A stretch of DNA of 64,000 nt from G963677325 sp963677325 (GTDB lineage: Bacteria; Bacteroidota; Bacteroidia; Bacteroidales; Prolixibacteraceae). Every line of letters starts with the position of its first letter. Position 1 is the first letter of the stretch. The position numbers and the translations under genes were made by a program. Positions 24,940-33,705 of the stretch are shown one piece after another. The notes under the pieces are model-generated. The model was given only the letters and a program-made list of their open reading frames with translations, was not told where the DNA came from and ran no database searches. The DNA lies in the NCBI GenBank assembly GCA_963677325.2, contig CAXXGM010000009.1:1-64000 (forward strand), written 5' to 3'.

Positions 24940-25961
24940 TTCTGAATTTCCTGAATTGAAAGTAAATGTTCAAGCATGTTCATATCAACCGGGCAGGCCC
25001 TGGAGCATCTACCGCATCCGGTACAACCGTATACTTCCAAACGGTTAGGCATGTAGGAAAACTTATGCATTAATCTTTGCCTCCATCGCTGTGACTGCAC
25101 TGATCTTGGATTGTGCCCAGAGGTATGAAGCGTGAAAAGCGATAATCCGCATGAATCCCAGCATCTGACTCTTGATCCCTCCTTGCCATGCACCTCATCC
25201 TGGATGTCAAAACAGGCACAGGTAGGGCATACATAAGCGCAGGCGCCACATCCAAGGCAGCGGAGAGATTGAGTTTTCCAAAGATCGCTCTCGAAGAAAT
25301 TCTGGAGTTTATCTTTAATCTCCTCCTGATTGAATTGCTTCGGAAGGTCAGCAAGGTGTTTTTCTTTTTCTGTTCCCGGATCTTCTCCAAATAAAGACGG
25401 AGCAAATGAAACAGCTTTTTTACCTTTTTCAGTAATGGCTTCAGCTAAATACTGATCCGTATCGCTGATCTTTGTCAAAAGAATATCGGCCCCATTGGTA
25501 TTCCCGGGATTTCCGCCTACCGAGGTACAAAAACAGGATTCATCTGCTGTGGAGCAGCTGAAAGCGATTACGGTGGTCTTTTCAAGCCTGGTATTATAGA
25601 TTTTATCTTTTGAATCCCAGTTAAAGATCGCTGTCAAAGGAATAAATCCCGCGGCATCACAGGGTCGTACCCCCCATATTACTGATTCGGGAATCTGATC
25701 CGGATCAAAGTCTTTTAAAGTGATGTTCTCTCTTCCTTTACTGTAATCAAATAACTTTTCAGTGCGTGGAAAGATCACGGATTTTGCCGATTGGGTAGTC
25801 TGAATATAATCTTCACAAACCTCGGATAAATGGTCGACTGCCTCGTAATTGACCTTCCCGTTTTTCCTCTTTGGTGCGTAGATTGTTTTTCCCTGCTGAA
25901 CTAAAACATCGAAAAACTTATCAAGTGAGCCCTTCTGAATTATATGTCTTTCTATGGTCAT
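24936..25961 (-). CDS. flxB: FlxB-like 4Fe-4S electron-transfer subunit (AsrA-like)
   Basis: The 341-aa protein resembles sulfite-reductase A/hydrogenase beta subunits. The N-terminal half has IWGVRPCDAAGF and TTVIAFSCSTADESCFCTSVGGNPG, a Cys-rich stretch that could bind an extra cluster. The C-terminal part has two ferredoxin motifs, RCLGCGACAYVCPTCACFD near residue 235 and YGCTGCGRCSRACPVDMNML near 315. It should wire FlxA to FlxC and FlxD. Its start is three bases from the flxC stop and its end overlaps flxA. The B/C naming follows domain content, not direct comparison. Confidence 0.82.
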   Translation of the reverse strand: MTIERHIIQKGSLDKFFDVLVQQGKTIYAPKRKNGKVNYEAVDHLSEVCEDYIQTTQSAKSVIFPRTEKLFDYSKGRENITLKDFDPDQIPESVIWGVRPCDAAGFIPLTAIFNWDSKDKIYNTRLEKTTVIAFSCSTADESCFCTSVGGNPGNTNGADILLTKISDTDQYLAEAITEKGKKAVSFAPSLFGEDPGTEKEKHLADLPKQFNQEEIKDKLQNFFESDLWKTQSLRCLGCGACAYVCPTCACFDIQDEVHGKEGSRVRCWDSCGLSLFTLHTSGHNPRSVQSQRWRQRLMHKFSYMPNRLEVYGCTGCGRCSRACPVDMNMLEHLLSIQEIQK

Positions 25962-25964
25962 GTT

Positions 25965-26765
25965 TTAGCGTATAAAGGTTTCTGAGTCCTCCGGTTTGAA
26001 AGTAGACATTGCATTGCCCTTTTTCAAGGCGATCCTGTATTCACCGAATTGAGTTTTCATGTCTTCCATCATCTTTTTTGTCAGAAGGTTTAATGGAATT
26101 GAAATCGGGCAGGCCTGAGCACAGGCACCGCAATCGACACAACGTCCGGCCATGTGCATGGCTCTCATAAAATGCCATTCGAGATTACCTTTCTGATGCG
26201 AGGGCACGGGAATCCATTGAGGTTGATTCTGCTCTACGGTACATTTTGGGCAGTAGCACATCGGACAGGCAGCCCGGCAAGCATAGCACTTGAAGCAGGG
26301 CGACAATGTTTCAATCCAGAACTTCCAGCGTTCCTCAGGAGTCATTTGAGAAATATCGTCGAGTAATTTTTTATCCCTTTCCTCGAGCTGAAGCTCAAAT
26401 TGGTTGATGTAATTTTCAACTTCTTCAAGGTTGCTGAAATCCTTAAGTACTCCATCCGGAGTAATGCCCAGAATGACAGCGCTTTCATCTGTCAGCTGGT
26501 TTTCGCTTGCCAGCTGAACAATGGTTCTTAAAACAGGTAAAGTGGCTGTAATGGCCGGTTTGCCTAAAGCTTTAACTTCTGGTTTACCCAGGTAAACAGC
26601 AAGATTCTGAATGCACCGGCTGTCAAAAATCAGTTTATTGGTATCCTCGGGATTGGTGATAAATACCGGCCTGACTTTATTCCCTTTGCCCTGCTCATAT
26701 CCGATGATAAGTTTTGCTTCCCCTGATTGAAGAAGTTCATGGGCCCTGTTTCTTAATTCATCCAT
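25965..26765 (-). CDS. flxC: FlxC-like 4Fe-4S dicluster subunit
   Basis: The 266-aa protein has an N-terminal non-cluster region (LIIGYEQGKGNKVRPVFIT) related to FrhB/AsrA-type adaptors. Two cluster motifs follow: CFKCYACRAACPMCYCPKC near residue 160 and CVDCGACAQACPISIPLNLL near 210. An internal ATPDGV-like segment (ILGITPDGVLKDFSN) is typical of these coenzyme-F420-hydrogenase-beta-like subunits. Its start overlaps flxD by eight bases, so it is translationally coupled. It acts as an electron relay in the cytoplasmic complex. Confidence 0.8.
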   Translation of the reverse strand: MDELRNRAHELLQSGEAKLIIGYEQGKGNKVRPVFITNPEDTNKLIFDSRCIQNLAVYLGKPEVKALGKPAITATLPVLRTIVQLASENQLTDESAVILGITPDGVLKDFSNLEEVENYINQFELQLEERDKKLLDDISQMTPEERWKFWIETLSPCFKCYACRAACPMCYCPKCTVEQNQPQWIPVPSHQKGNLEWHFMRAMHMAGRCVDCGACAQACPISIPLNLLTKKMMEDMKTQFGEYRIALKKGNAMSTFKPEDSETFIR

Positions 26766-27207
26766 GGTTTTCTTCTTTCTTTAGGTAGGTAGCTATTTTT
26801 TGATATCCTTCATATGGACCCAATTCCCGGATGGTGGCAACGGTTGAGTTTACAAGATCAGCCCATTTGGCACCTTCTGCGGCAGATACCCAGGAGAAGG
26901 TGATTCTCCGGATATCGATCCCCATGAAGTCACATAAGTTCCGGAAAACAATCCAGCGCCTTCTGGCATGGAAGTTCCCTGACGTGTAGTGGCAATCGTT
27001 CGGATGACATCCTGAAACGATAATTCCATCCGCTCCCTCTCCGAATGCTTTCATCAGGAGCATATAGTCAATTCGCCCTGTACATGGAAATCTTATGATT
27101 CGCACATTCGAGGCATATTTTATACGACTCGTGCCCGTGAGATCTGCCCCGGCGTATGTACACCAGTTACAGACAAAGGCTACTATTTTAGGTTCAAATT
27201 CTGACAT
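26758..27207 (-). CDS. flxD: MvhD/FlxD-type 2Fe-2S linker subunit
   Basis: The 149-aa protein matches the MvhD family, which docks the electron input module onto HdrA: KIVAFVCNWCTYAGADLTGTSR at the N-terminus, IIRFPCTGRIDYMLLMKAF and VSGCHPNDCHYTSGNFHARRR. All five or six conserved Cys are present as Cys; there is no selenocysteine codon. It is 107 bases from hdrA, the widest gap in the operon, filled with aattacgaattgcg-type repeats. Its presence next to HdrA is the main reason to call the module Flx-Hdr rather than a free reductase. Confidence 0.9.
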   Translation of the reverse strand: MSEFEPKIVAFVCNWCTYAGADLTGTSRIKYASNVRIIRFPCTGRIDYMLLMKAFGEGADGIIVSGCHPNDCHYTSGNFHARRRWIVFRNLCDFMGIDIRRITFSWVSAAEGAKWADLVNSTVATIRELGPYEGYQKIATYLKKEENHG

Positions 27208-27314
27208 GAATTATTAAGAAATTACGAATTGCGAATTACGAATTACGAATTGCGAATTAAAGAATCATTTTCAAATTTCAAATTGATCAATTTTTAATTC
27301 TTAATTTTTAATTC
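27208..27314. repeat. AATTACGAATT spacer repeats between hdrA and flxD
   Basis: Tandem words aattacgaattgcgaattac (27226-27255) and ttaattcttaatttttaatt (27295-27318). Similar words occur near 62395-62420 and 63915. They separate the Hdr and Flx halves of the operon without an evident terminator. Confidence 0.7.
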
Positions 27315-29312
27315 TTAATTAAATAAGGCCATCACCTCTGAATACATCTGCTCGTTACTGAAGCCCTGGATATCGATTGATTTCGACCGGCAGAAGGCGA
27401 CGCAGGTACCGCATCCCTGGCAAAGTCCGGGATTTACTTTAGCAACTGTTTTTATCAGTTTGCCGCTGCGGTCTTTTATCTCTTCCCGCTCTATGGCCTG
27501 GTAAGGGCAAGCTGTCTGACAAAGGAAACATCCCACACAGGTTGAAAATAACGGGGGAGCCTGACGGTTAACAAAAGCAATCAGTGGTTCCCTGGTCATT
27601 TCGTCTTTGGAGAACAGGGCGGCTACTTTAGCGGCAGCTCCTGAAGCCATTCCAACTGTTTCCGGGATATCTTTGGGAGACTGGCAAGCTCCGGTAAGGA
27701 ATATCCCTGCGGTATTGGTTTCGACGGGTTTTAATTTTGGATGTGCTTCCGCGAAGAATTTGTAAGGATCGTAGGAAACGTGAAGCTTCTGAGCCAGATC
27801 TTCAGCTCCTTCGTTTGATACTCCGGCAGTGGCCAGAACCACCATATCCGCTTCAATCTCCACTGGCCTGCCTCCTAAAAGAGTATCGGCTCCTTTGACA
27901 ATGTACTTCCCGTTTTTCTCGTAAATGCGGGAGACACGTCCGCGAATATAATTGACGCTATCCTCCTCAATGGCCCGGCGAACGAATTCATCGTAGTTCT
28001 TTCCTGCAGCCCGGATGTCCATATAGAATACATAGGATTTGCCTCCATGAACCTTATGCTGATACAGCATGGCGTGTTTGGCCGTATACATGCAGCAGAT
28101 TTTGGAGCAGTAGGGTATGCCTTTGGCTGGATCCCTTGATCCGGCACAGGCGACAAAGACTATCTTTTCAGGAATCTTTCCATCGGACGGCCTTCTTATT
28201 TCTCCTAATGTAGGACCTGAGGCAGAGGCCAGTCTTTCAAACTGAAGACCTGTGATTACATCAGGATACTTACCGTAGCCGTATTCAGGAAAGAAATCAG
28301 GCTTCTTTACAGCAAAACCGGTAGCTAAAACGATGGCGCCGACTTCGACTTCCAGAATTTCGTCCGGCTGATCATATTGTATGGCCTTTGTGGGGCAGAA
28401 TTTTTCGCAAATTTTACATTTTCCCTTCAGATAATAAGTACAGTTGTTTTTATCGATTACGGGCTTATTTGGGACAGCCTGTGGAAATGGAACATAGATG
28501 GCCGAACGTAATCCTAATCCTTCGTTAAATTCGCTTGGAATCTTCTTATTCGGACATTTGGTGGTGCACAATCCGCATCCGGTACAGAGCTTTTCGTCTA
28601 CGCTTTTGGCTTTCTTCCGGATTTTAGCTTTAAAGTTTCCAATGAAACCGGATACTGATTCCAGTTCAGCGTAAGTGTACAATGTGATATTGGGGTGCTG
28701 GGCCACTTCAACCATCCGGGGAGTAAGAATGCATTGCGAGCAGTCCAGTGTAGGAAAAGTCTCCGATAACTGTGACATATGGCCACCAATAGACGGCTCT
28801 TTTTCAATAAGTATTACCTTATGCCCTGTATTGGCAATATCAAGACTTGACTGAATTCCTGCGATTCCGCCTCCTATGACCAGTGCAGTTTTGGTCACCG
28901 GCACTTTTATATCTTGCAGTGGATGATTGAGTTTTACTTTCTCAATCAACATCCGGATCAGGTCGATTGCTTTTGTCGTAGTGGCCTCACTTTTTTCATG
29001 AACCCATGAACAATGTTCCCGAAGATTGGCCATTTCACACAAAAAAGGATTCAGCCCTGCTTCACTGCAGGCTTTCCGGAAAGTTGGTTCATGCATCCGT
29101 GGTGAACAGGAACCTACAACTACACCGGTCAGCCCCTTTTCTTTTATCGCTTGTTTGATTATACTTTGCCCCGGATCGGAGCACATGTATTTATAGTCGA
29201 CACTATGAACAACACCTTCAATCTCTGAAGCAGCATTTGCAACTCTGGCAACATCCACTGTGGCGCTGATGTTTTCGCCGCAATGGCATATAAATACTCC
29301 TATTCTTGACAT
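27315..29312 (-). CDS. hdrA: heterodisulfide-reductase-like subunit A (flavin-bifurcating core)
   Basis: The 665-aa protein starts MSRIGVFICHCGENISATVDV. It has HdrA N-terminal cluster residues (YMCSDPGQ, GSCSPRMHEPTF), an FAD fold with TALVIGGGIAGIQSSLDIANTG near residue 145, and the HdrA signature GGHMSQLSETFPTLDCSQCIL near 185. Ferredoxin motifs are LCTGCGLCTTKCP near 240, CKICEKFCPTKAI near 300, and at the C-terminus STCVGCFLCQTACPYQ and GLCQGCGTCVAFC. In HdrABC-type complexes this FAD splits electron pairs between ferredoxin and the HdrB disulfide site. It is single, not a double-length fusion. It sits between flxD and hdrB in one operon. Confidence 0.9.
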   Translation of the reverse strand: MSRIGVFICHCGENISATVDVARVANAASEIEGVVHSVDYKYMCSDPGQSIIKQAIKEKGLTGVVVGSCSPRMHEPTFRKACSEAGLNPFLCEMANLREHCSWVHEKSEATTTKAIDLIRMLIEKVKLNHPLQDIKVPVTKTALVIGGGIAGIQSSLDIANTGHKVILIEKEPSIGGHMSQLSETFPTLDCSQCILTPRMVEVAQHPNITLYTYAELESVSGFIGNFKAKIRKKAKSVDEKLCTGCGLCTTKCPNKKIPSEFNEGLGLRSAIYVPFPQAVPNKPVIDKNNCTYYLKGKCKICEKFCPTKAIQYDQPDEILEVEVGAIVLATGFAVKKPDFFPEYGYGKYPDVITGLQFERLASASGPTLGEIRRPSDGKIPEKIVFVACAGSRDPAKGIPYCSKICCMYTAKHAMLYQHKVHGGKSYVFYMDIRAAGKNYDEFVRRAIEEDSVNYIRGRVSRIYEKNGKYIVKGADTLLGGRPVEIEADMVVLATAGVSNEGAEDLAQKLHVSYDPYKFFAEAHPKLKPVETNTAGIFLTGACQSPKDIPETVGMASGAAAKVAALFSKDEMTREPLIAFVNRQAPPLFSTCVGCFLCQTACPYQAIEREEIKDRSGKLIKTVAKVNPGLCQGCGTCVAFCRSKSIDIQGFSNEQMYSEVMALFN

Positions 29313-29324
29313 ATTAATTTGCTT

Positions 29325-29391
29325 CGTAGAGACGCGATTAATCGCGTCTCTATTAATTAATTGGTAGAGACGCGATTAATCGCGTCTCTAC
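29325..29391. repeat. two copies of a 26-bp palindrome at the hdrB/hdrA junction
   Basis: tagagacgcgatt followed by aatcgcgtctcta occurs perfectly at 29327-29352 and again at 29365-29390. The second copy lies inside the hdrB reading frame and encodes most of its last 12 residues. The first begins directly past the hdrB stop. As I recall, this GTAGAGACGCGATTAATCGCG word is widespread in Bacteroidota and cyanobacteria. Confidence 0.95.
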
Positions 29392-30216
29392 GAAATGACG
29401 TTCCAGTCCGAGGGATTTACGATCTATTCCAAGGGCCAACCCCAGTACCTGTGTAATATAAAGTACCGGTATACTGATCTCCATTCCAAGATAATGATTG
29501 ATTGCAGGGCGCCTCATATCCAGATTGGAATGGCACATCGGACAGGCAACCACGATGGCTTCGGCATTTCTATCTTTGGCATCGCGAATTATTTCTCCCG
29601 AAAGTCTGCCTACTGTACTGGTCCTTGAAATGGATAAACCTCCACCGCAGCATTCTGTCTTAAAGGCCCAATCGATCGGTTCAGCGCCAAGTTTTTTTAC
29701 CAGCCTATCCATTGATTGCGGATCTTCTTCACGATCGAACTTCAGAATATTGTAAGGACGTACAAGTAAACATCCGTAATAACAAGCTACTTTATGGAGA
29801 TAAGGGGCTGTAATTCTCTCATCGAGATCGGGTGTGATGTATTTATCCAGCATCTGGATGACATTCAGAAGCTGGATATTTCCGGAATATTCCATTCCAA
29901 TGATTTGGATCACTTTCCCCTTTAATTCAGGATCACTGTTGAGTTCGTGCTGCGCAGTGGCTAGTCTGCTGTAGCATGCTGCACAAGGAACAAGGATTTC
30001 CTTCATTCCTTCTTTCTCAGCAAGTGCAAGTATCCGGGCCGGAAGAGCCAGTGACAATTCCCTGTTAAAATTGTGTGCAGCAGTGGCTCCACAACAATTC
30101 CAGTCAGGAATTTCCTGTAATTGTATTTCAAATTTCCTGGCGATTGCAATAACGGATTCCGTGTATTCACGGGATGACCCTTTTAACGAACAACCAGGAT
30201 AAAATCCTAAGATCAT
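29353..30216 (-). CDS. hdrB: heterodisulfide-reductase-like subunit B (CCG protein)
   Basis: The 287-aa protein has two CCG domains that bind non-cubane 4Fe-4S clusters at the disulfide-reducing site: FYPGCSLKG with WNCCGATAAH and CAACYSRLA in the first half, and VACYYGCLLVRP, TECCGGGLSISRTS and CPMCHSNLD in the second. It is full length. The final residues (FVETRLIASLPIN) come from the palindromic repeat at 29365-29390 and are therefore not ancestral. The physiological disulfide substrate is unknown: the window shows no DsrC or CoM/CoB genes. It starts 13 bases after hdrC. Confidence 0.88.
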   Translation of the reverse strand: MILGFYPGCSLKGSSREYTESVIAIARKFEIQLQEIPDWNCCGATAAHNFNRELSLALPARILALAEKEGMKEILVPCAACYSRLATAQHELNSDPELKGKVIQIIGMEYSGNIQLLNVIQMLDKYITPDLDERITAPYLHKVACYYGCLLVRPYNILKFDREEDPQSMDRLVKKLGAEPIDWAFKTECCGGGLSISRTSTVGRLSGEIIRDAKDRNAEAIVVACPMCHSNLDMRRPAINHYLGMEISIPVLYITQVLGLALGIDRKSLGLERHFVETRLIASLPIN

Positions 30217-30229
30217 AGTTTATTTGCTG

Positions 30230-30793
30230 TTATTCTTTTTGGATGTTTTTAGAAAAAATAGAGGACATTCCTTTTCCATCTTTGATTCTTTCAGGAAACA
30301 GGTGAAGTTTGCCTTTGGCTAACATGGTCGGGGCGAGGGTTACATCCTGTAAAAGATCAAATACCCGGGACTTGTAATCCATAATAAGGCCTATTTCATT
30401 TAACCTGCCTGTCTTTTCTATGGATTTAAGAAATGACTTATGAAAAGCAATAATCTTTTTAGCCTTTGGGTTGGTGATCTTCCTCTCTAATGATTTTTCA
30501 CGGAGGAAATCCATGACTCTGGGTATTTCAATGCTCATCGGACAGCGCGAATAGCACATCTCACAGCTTAGACAGAGCCAAATAGTTAAAGATTTTAATG
30601 CTTTTTCCTCAAGTTCAGGATCACCGGTCTGAATCATCCTAAGGATATAATTTGGTGCATAATCCATTTCTGATGAAAGAGGACAACCGGCAGAGCATTT
30701 TCCACACTGATAGCATTTTTGTACGTCCACAGCAGTTTGCTGTTTCAATACAGAATTTAATCGTTGCGGATTATCTGTATGATGTATTTCCAT
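30230..30793 (-). CDS. hdrC: heterodisulfide-reductase-like subunit C (4Fe-4S)
   Basis: The 187-aa ferredoxin-like protein has KCYQCGKCSAGCPLSSEMDY around residues 26-45 and LCLSCEMCYSRCPMSIEIPR around 73-92, the two 4Fe-4S motifs of HdrC. A basic C-terminal helical region follows. It passes electrons from HdrA to HdrB. It is the first gene of the seven-gene operon. On the minus strand, TATCTTTG at 30868-30861 is a match to the TAnnTTTG -7 element, about 70 bases upstream of the ATG, so transcription probably starts there. Confidence 0.88.
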   Translation of the reverse strand: MEIHHTDNPQRLNSVLKQQTAVDVQKCYQCGKCSAGCPLSSEMDYAPNYILRMIQTGDPELEEKALKSLTIWLCLSCEMCYSRCPMSIEIPRVMDFLREKSLERKITNPKAKKIIAFHKSFLKSIEKTGRLNEIGLIMDYKSRVFDLLQDVTLAPTMLAKGKLHLFPERIKDGKGMSSIFSKNIQKE

Positions 30794-30860
30794 TATTTAA
30801 ATCTGTTCAATAACCGGGAATTTTTATTAATTCAGGAACTTCCCAGTTTAAGAATTTTTG

Positions 30861-30868
30861 CAAAGATA
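30861..30868 (-). promoter_or_regulatory. candidate -7 element for hdr-flx operon
   Basis: Minus-strand TATCTTTG fits the Bacteroidota TAnnTTTG -7 consensus exactly and lies between the TPR gene terminator side and the hdrC start. No good TTTG box is seen 19-21 bases further upstream. Confidence 0.4.
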
Positions 30869-30912
30869 ATTTTTAATTTTTTATATAAATGTTCTGATAT
30901 CCTAAAATTAAA

Positions 30913-30943
30913 AAGCCTGATCCAAAAATTTGAATCAGGCCTT
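30913..30943 (-). terminator. terminator of the Ton/TPR operon
   Basis: Minus-strand reading: aaaggcctgattc, loop aaatttttg, gatcaggcttttta. It lies about 25 bases past the TPR gene stop and has a T-rich tail, so it fits an intrinsic terminator. It separates this operon from hdrC, which is transcribed in the same direction. Confidence 0.8.
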
Positions 30944-30966
30944 TGTTTCTCTATTTATAAATTTTA

Positions 30967-32727
30967 CTATTTAGGTTTGGCTGAAGACTTTCCAGGTCTT
31001 TTGGCTGCTTGCTCCAGCTGCTCAATTACCTTTTTAGCCTGTGGGTCTTGAGGATCAATAGCCAGTATCTTCATCCAGTAGTCCTTTGAAGTATTCAGCA
31101 ATTGATCTTTCTGAGCCTTATCGGAACCATCCACCTTCTCCGATTTAAAGAAATAATAAGCGCCCAGATATTTGTAAGCTTCAATAATGTATCCCTTGTA
31201 CTTGGCAGGATCTTTTTCCATGATTGCCAGGGCACTTTCATAAGAATTCTTTGCCTCGTCTTTTAAATAATCGGGATCTAAAAAATTGTCCGTTCTTCCT
31301 TTATAGATATAACCTAAAATATAATCCGGACTAAGTTGGGTAACTTTAGCGAATGCAGTATCTGCTATCTGATACCAGTAGCGCATCGAATCACGAACAA
31401 CGGTACTGTCTTTGTAATCAGTCAATCCTTTCTTTTTTGCTTCAAGAAGAGAATCATTTTTCGGTTTGTATACGTAGTAACCTTCCGCAAAAGCCTCTTT
31501 TCCTATTGCAAAATTGGTACCCGCTTTATCGTATCCATGTTCCATCATCTTGAAATAATACTGGATAGCTTCCGGGTGCATTTTATTCTTTGAAGCAAGA
31601 TTGGCAAGATTTTCATAAACGTCAGCTTTGGTGGAGTCCATAGCCATGGCTTTCTTGTAATTATCCATTGCCTGAACATCCATTTTATTTGCTTCCAGTA
31701 AACGCCCATAGTATAGGTAGTCAGAAGAAATTATTTTTTTCGGATCCTGTACCTGGAAAAATTTATTCATATAGTCCAGACCATTTTTGTAATCTTCTGT
31801 CTCGTATGCAATGTATCCTCTGATTCTCAACAGCACTCCCTGATTGGTCTCTTGATTGTTTTTGATCACATCTTCAAGCATTTTTGCCGATTCATTGTAT
31901 TTTTTATTGAAGAAAAGAATAATTGCATACCGTTCTTTGTCATTAACATTTACATCCGCCTTACTAAGATAAATGTCATAATTCTTCTCGGCCTCAGCAT
32001 ATCTTCCAAGGGAATAATAAAGATCTCCAAGATCTCTATAGACAAGTATCTGATCAGGCTCCATCTGAATACATTTGTTGTAAGCATCCAGTGATTGGCG
32101 GTTAAAACGTGCTGTAGCATATATTTCACCAAGTTTGCGGAGAGCGATCACGTTATTAGGCTCAAAGAAGATTGCTCTTTCATAGGCATTGGCCGCTTTC
32201 CCGTAGTTTTTATTGGCAGCTTCCCAATCTCCTCTGACCATGTGAAAGCAAGGAAATTTAGAGTTTAGATCTATTCCCATATTTAGATATGCATTGCCTG
32301 TCAGGGTGTCTTTTTTGGGAAGATCAAAACAGGATTCAGCTATTTTGCAATATACTTCAGGATTCTTTCTGTCCTGTTTTCTTGCCTTATCAAAATAATC
32401 CAGTTCAGCCTCCCGGTTACCTTCCAGTAGAGCTATTTTTCCAAGATTGATGAGGACAAATGCATGCTTGGGATTGATGGCAAATGCTTTCTGGTACATT
32501 ATTTTTGCACTATCCTGTTTGTTTAATCCAAGATAGGCATCCCCGAGCAAGTTGCATACATTCACGTCGGCCGGATTGGATTGAAATTGTTTAAGCAAAA
32601 TGCCCCGGGCTTTTTGATACTGCATTTCACCAAGGTACCATTCCCCGGTGTTTTTTTGACCTTGCGCCATCCCTTCAGATACCGAAAGAGCAATAAAAAA
32701 TAATATTAAAATCTTGTTCTTCATCAT
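30967..32727 (-). CDS. secreted TPR-repeat protein
   Basis: The 586-aa protein has an N-terminal signal peptide (KNKILILFFIALSVSEGMAQ) and at least nine tetratricopeptide-like repeats. Examples are NVCNLLGDAYLGLNKQDSAK, AFVLINLGKIALLEGNREAE, NVIALRKLGEIYATARFNRQ and ILVYRDLGDLYYSLGRYAEA. The C-terminal part (DPDYLKDEAKNSYESALAIM, YKYLGAYYFFKS) continues the pattern and ends in a basic tail. It is the last gene of the exbB-exbD-exbD-tonB operon, as in many Bacteroidota. A periplasmic scaffold role is likely; partners are unknown. Confidence 0.85.
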   Translation of the reverse strand: MMKNKILILFFIALSVSEGMAQGQKNTGEWYLGEMQYQKARGILLKQFQSNPADVNVCNLLGDAYLGLNKQDSAKIMYQKAFAINPKHAFVLINLGKIALLEGNREAELDYFDKARKQDRKNPEVYCKIAESCFDLPKKDTLTGNAYLNMGIDLNSKFPCFHMVRGDWEAANKNYGKAANAYERAIFFEPNNVIALRKLGEIYATARFNRQSLDAYNKCIQMEPDQILVYRDLGDLYYSLGRYAEAEKNYDIYLSKADVNVNDKERYAIILFFNKKYNESAKMLEDVIKNNQETNQGVLLRIRGYIAYETEDYKNGLDYMNKFFQVQDPKKIISSDYLYYGRLLEANKMDVQAMDNYKKAMAMDSTKADVYENLANLASKNKMHPEAIQYYFKMMEHGYDKAGTNFAIGKEAFAEGYYVYKPKNDSLLEAKKKGLTDYKDSTVVRDSMRYWYQIADTAFAKVTQLSPDYILGYIYKGRTDNFLDPDYLKDEAKNSYESALAIMEKDPAKYKGYIIEAYKYLGAYYFFKSEKVDGSDKAQKDQLLNTSKDYWMKILAIDPQDPQAKKVIEQLEQAAKRPGKSSAKPK

Positions 32728-32763
32728 CTTTTAAATATCACTAAGTTTATATACTTCCTTATA

Positions 32764-33705
32764 CTATAAATCTTTTCGGATGTTAACCACTCTTGTTGGA
32801 GCTACCGCGGGCAATATTCCCGATTTAAGAATGATCCGCTGACCTTTGTCACTGGCCACAAAGGCAGAGAAGCCGGTAACAAGTCCATTTCTTGGCTCGG
32901 TATTGATGAGATAAATATCTCTTGTTAAAGGATAGATTTTATCAACCATATAAGCCTGATATGGTTTATAGTAGTCTGACAATTGGGGCCTTTGATCCTG
33001 GCTGACAGACATCACCTTTATTCTTTTATGGAACGATAAATGAAGTGAATCGCTCCTGTTTGTTATCCAGCTTGCTCCAATAAAACCTAAAGTTCCGGGA
33101 TGGGTCGCCGTATAATCGATGACATCCCTGTTGAAGTCAAGTGCGAAAACGTTGGAAGTAGCCATCTTCCCTTTACAGATAGAATCATTCATAAATTTGA
33201 CAATGCCCGATTGCTGATTGTCAAATACCACCCTTATTGGTTCCTCGGGTGAAGAAGGATTCAATTGGTTCCATTTTGAAATTTTTCCGGTAAGAATATC
33301 ACGTATCTGATCGATGGTGATCAGAGAATCTTTGCTGGAAGGATTTACAATCAGGGCAATGGCATCTGTGGCTACCAGGGTCTGTCTCGGATAAAGTTTT
33401 TTCTGATTGAAAAAAGCTATCTCATCTTTTTTCAATTCCCTCGAAGCAATGATCAGTTGGACACTGTCCTTCAATAATAAATCAAATGCTTCGTTTTCGG
33501 GAACATATTTTGTATTCAGGACTGTATAGCCATATATGGCTTTAAAGACTTCGATCTCAGCTTCCACTACAGGTCTGAAGGTTTCATCAGAACAAATACT
33601 TGCTTTTCCCGTTGTCGGAGTATTCTTATAGGGATCACCCTTAAAGAATTTGCATCCTGAAGCCAGAGTCAGAAGTAATGATAAGATTATCAATGACCTA
33701 TTCAT
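32764..33705 (-). CDS. PstS-like phosphate/anion-binding lipoprotein
   Basis: About 313 aa from the ATG at 33705 (the frame extends ten codons further into the preceding gene). The signal sequence MNRSLIILSLLLTLASGC carries a lipobox with Cys18. The mature part is a PBP-like domain: YVPENEAFDLLLKDSVQLII, DAIALIVNPSSKDSLITIDQI (PstS ALVV-N-like), ILTGKISKWNQLNP, NQQSGIVKFMND and GTLGFIGASWI. No PstC/A/B genes are nearby. It overlaps the small membrane protein gene by eight bases. In Bacteroidota this gene travels with the Ton operon, so it may serve energised outer-membrane uptake rather than an ABC importer. Confidence 0.82.
   Translation of the reverse strand: MNRSLIILSLLLTLASGCKFFKGDPYKNTPTTGKASICSDETFRPVVEAEIEVFKAIYGYTVLNTKYVPENEAFDLLLKDSVQLIIASRELKKDEIAFFNQKKLYPRQTLVATDAIALIVNPSSKDSLITIDQIRDILTGKISKWNQLNPSSPEEPIRVVFDNQQSGIVKFMNDSICKGKMATSNVFALDFNRDVIDYTATHPGTLGFIGASWITNRSDSLHLSFHKRIKVMSVSQDQRPQLSDYYKPYQAYMVDKIYPLTRDIYLINTEPRNGLVTGFSAFVASDKGQRIILKSGILPAVAPTRVVNIRKDL

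Noticed and set aside
27315..29312. selenocysteine-containing HdrA or MvhD
   Set aside because: No in-frame TGA is present in hdrA or flxD; all expected cluster ligands are Cys.
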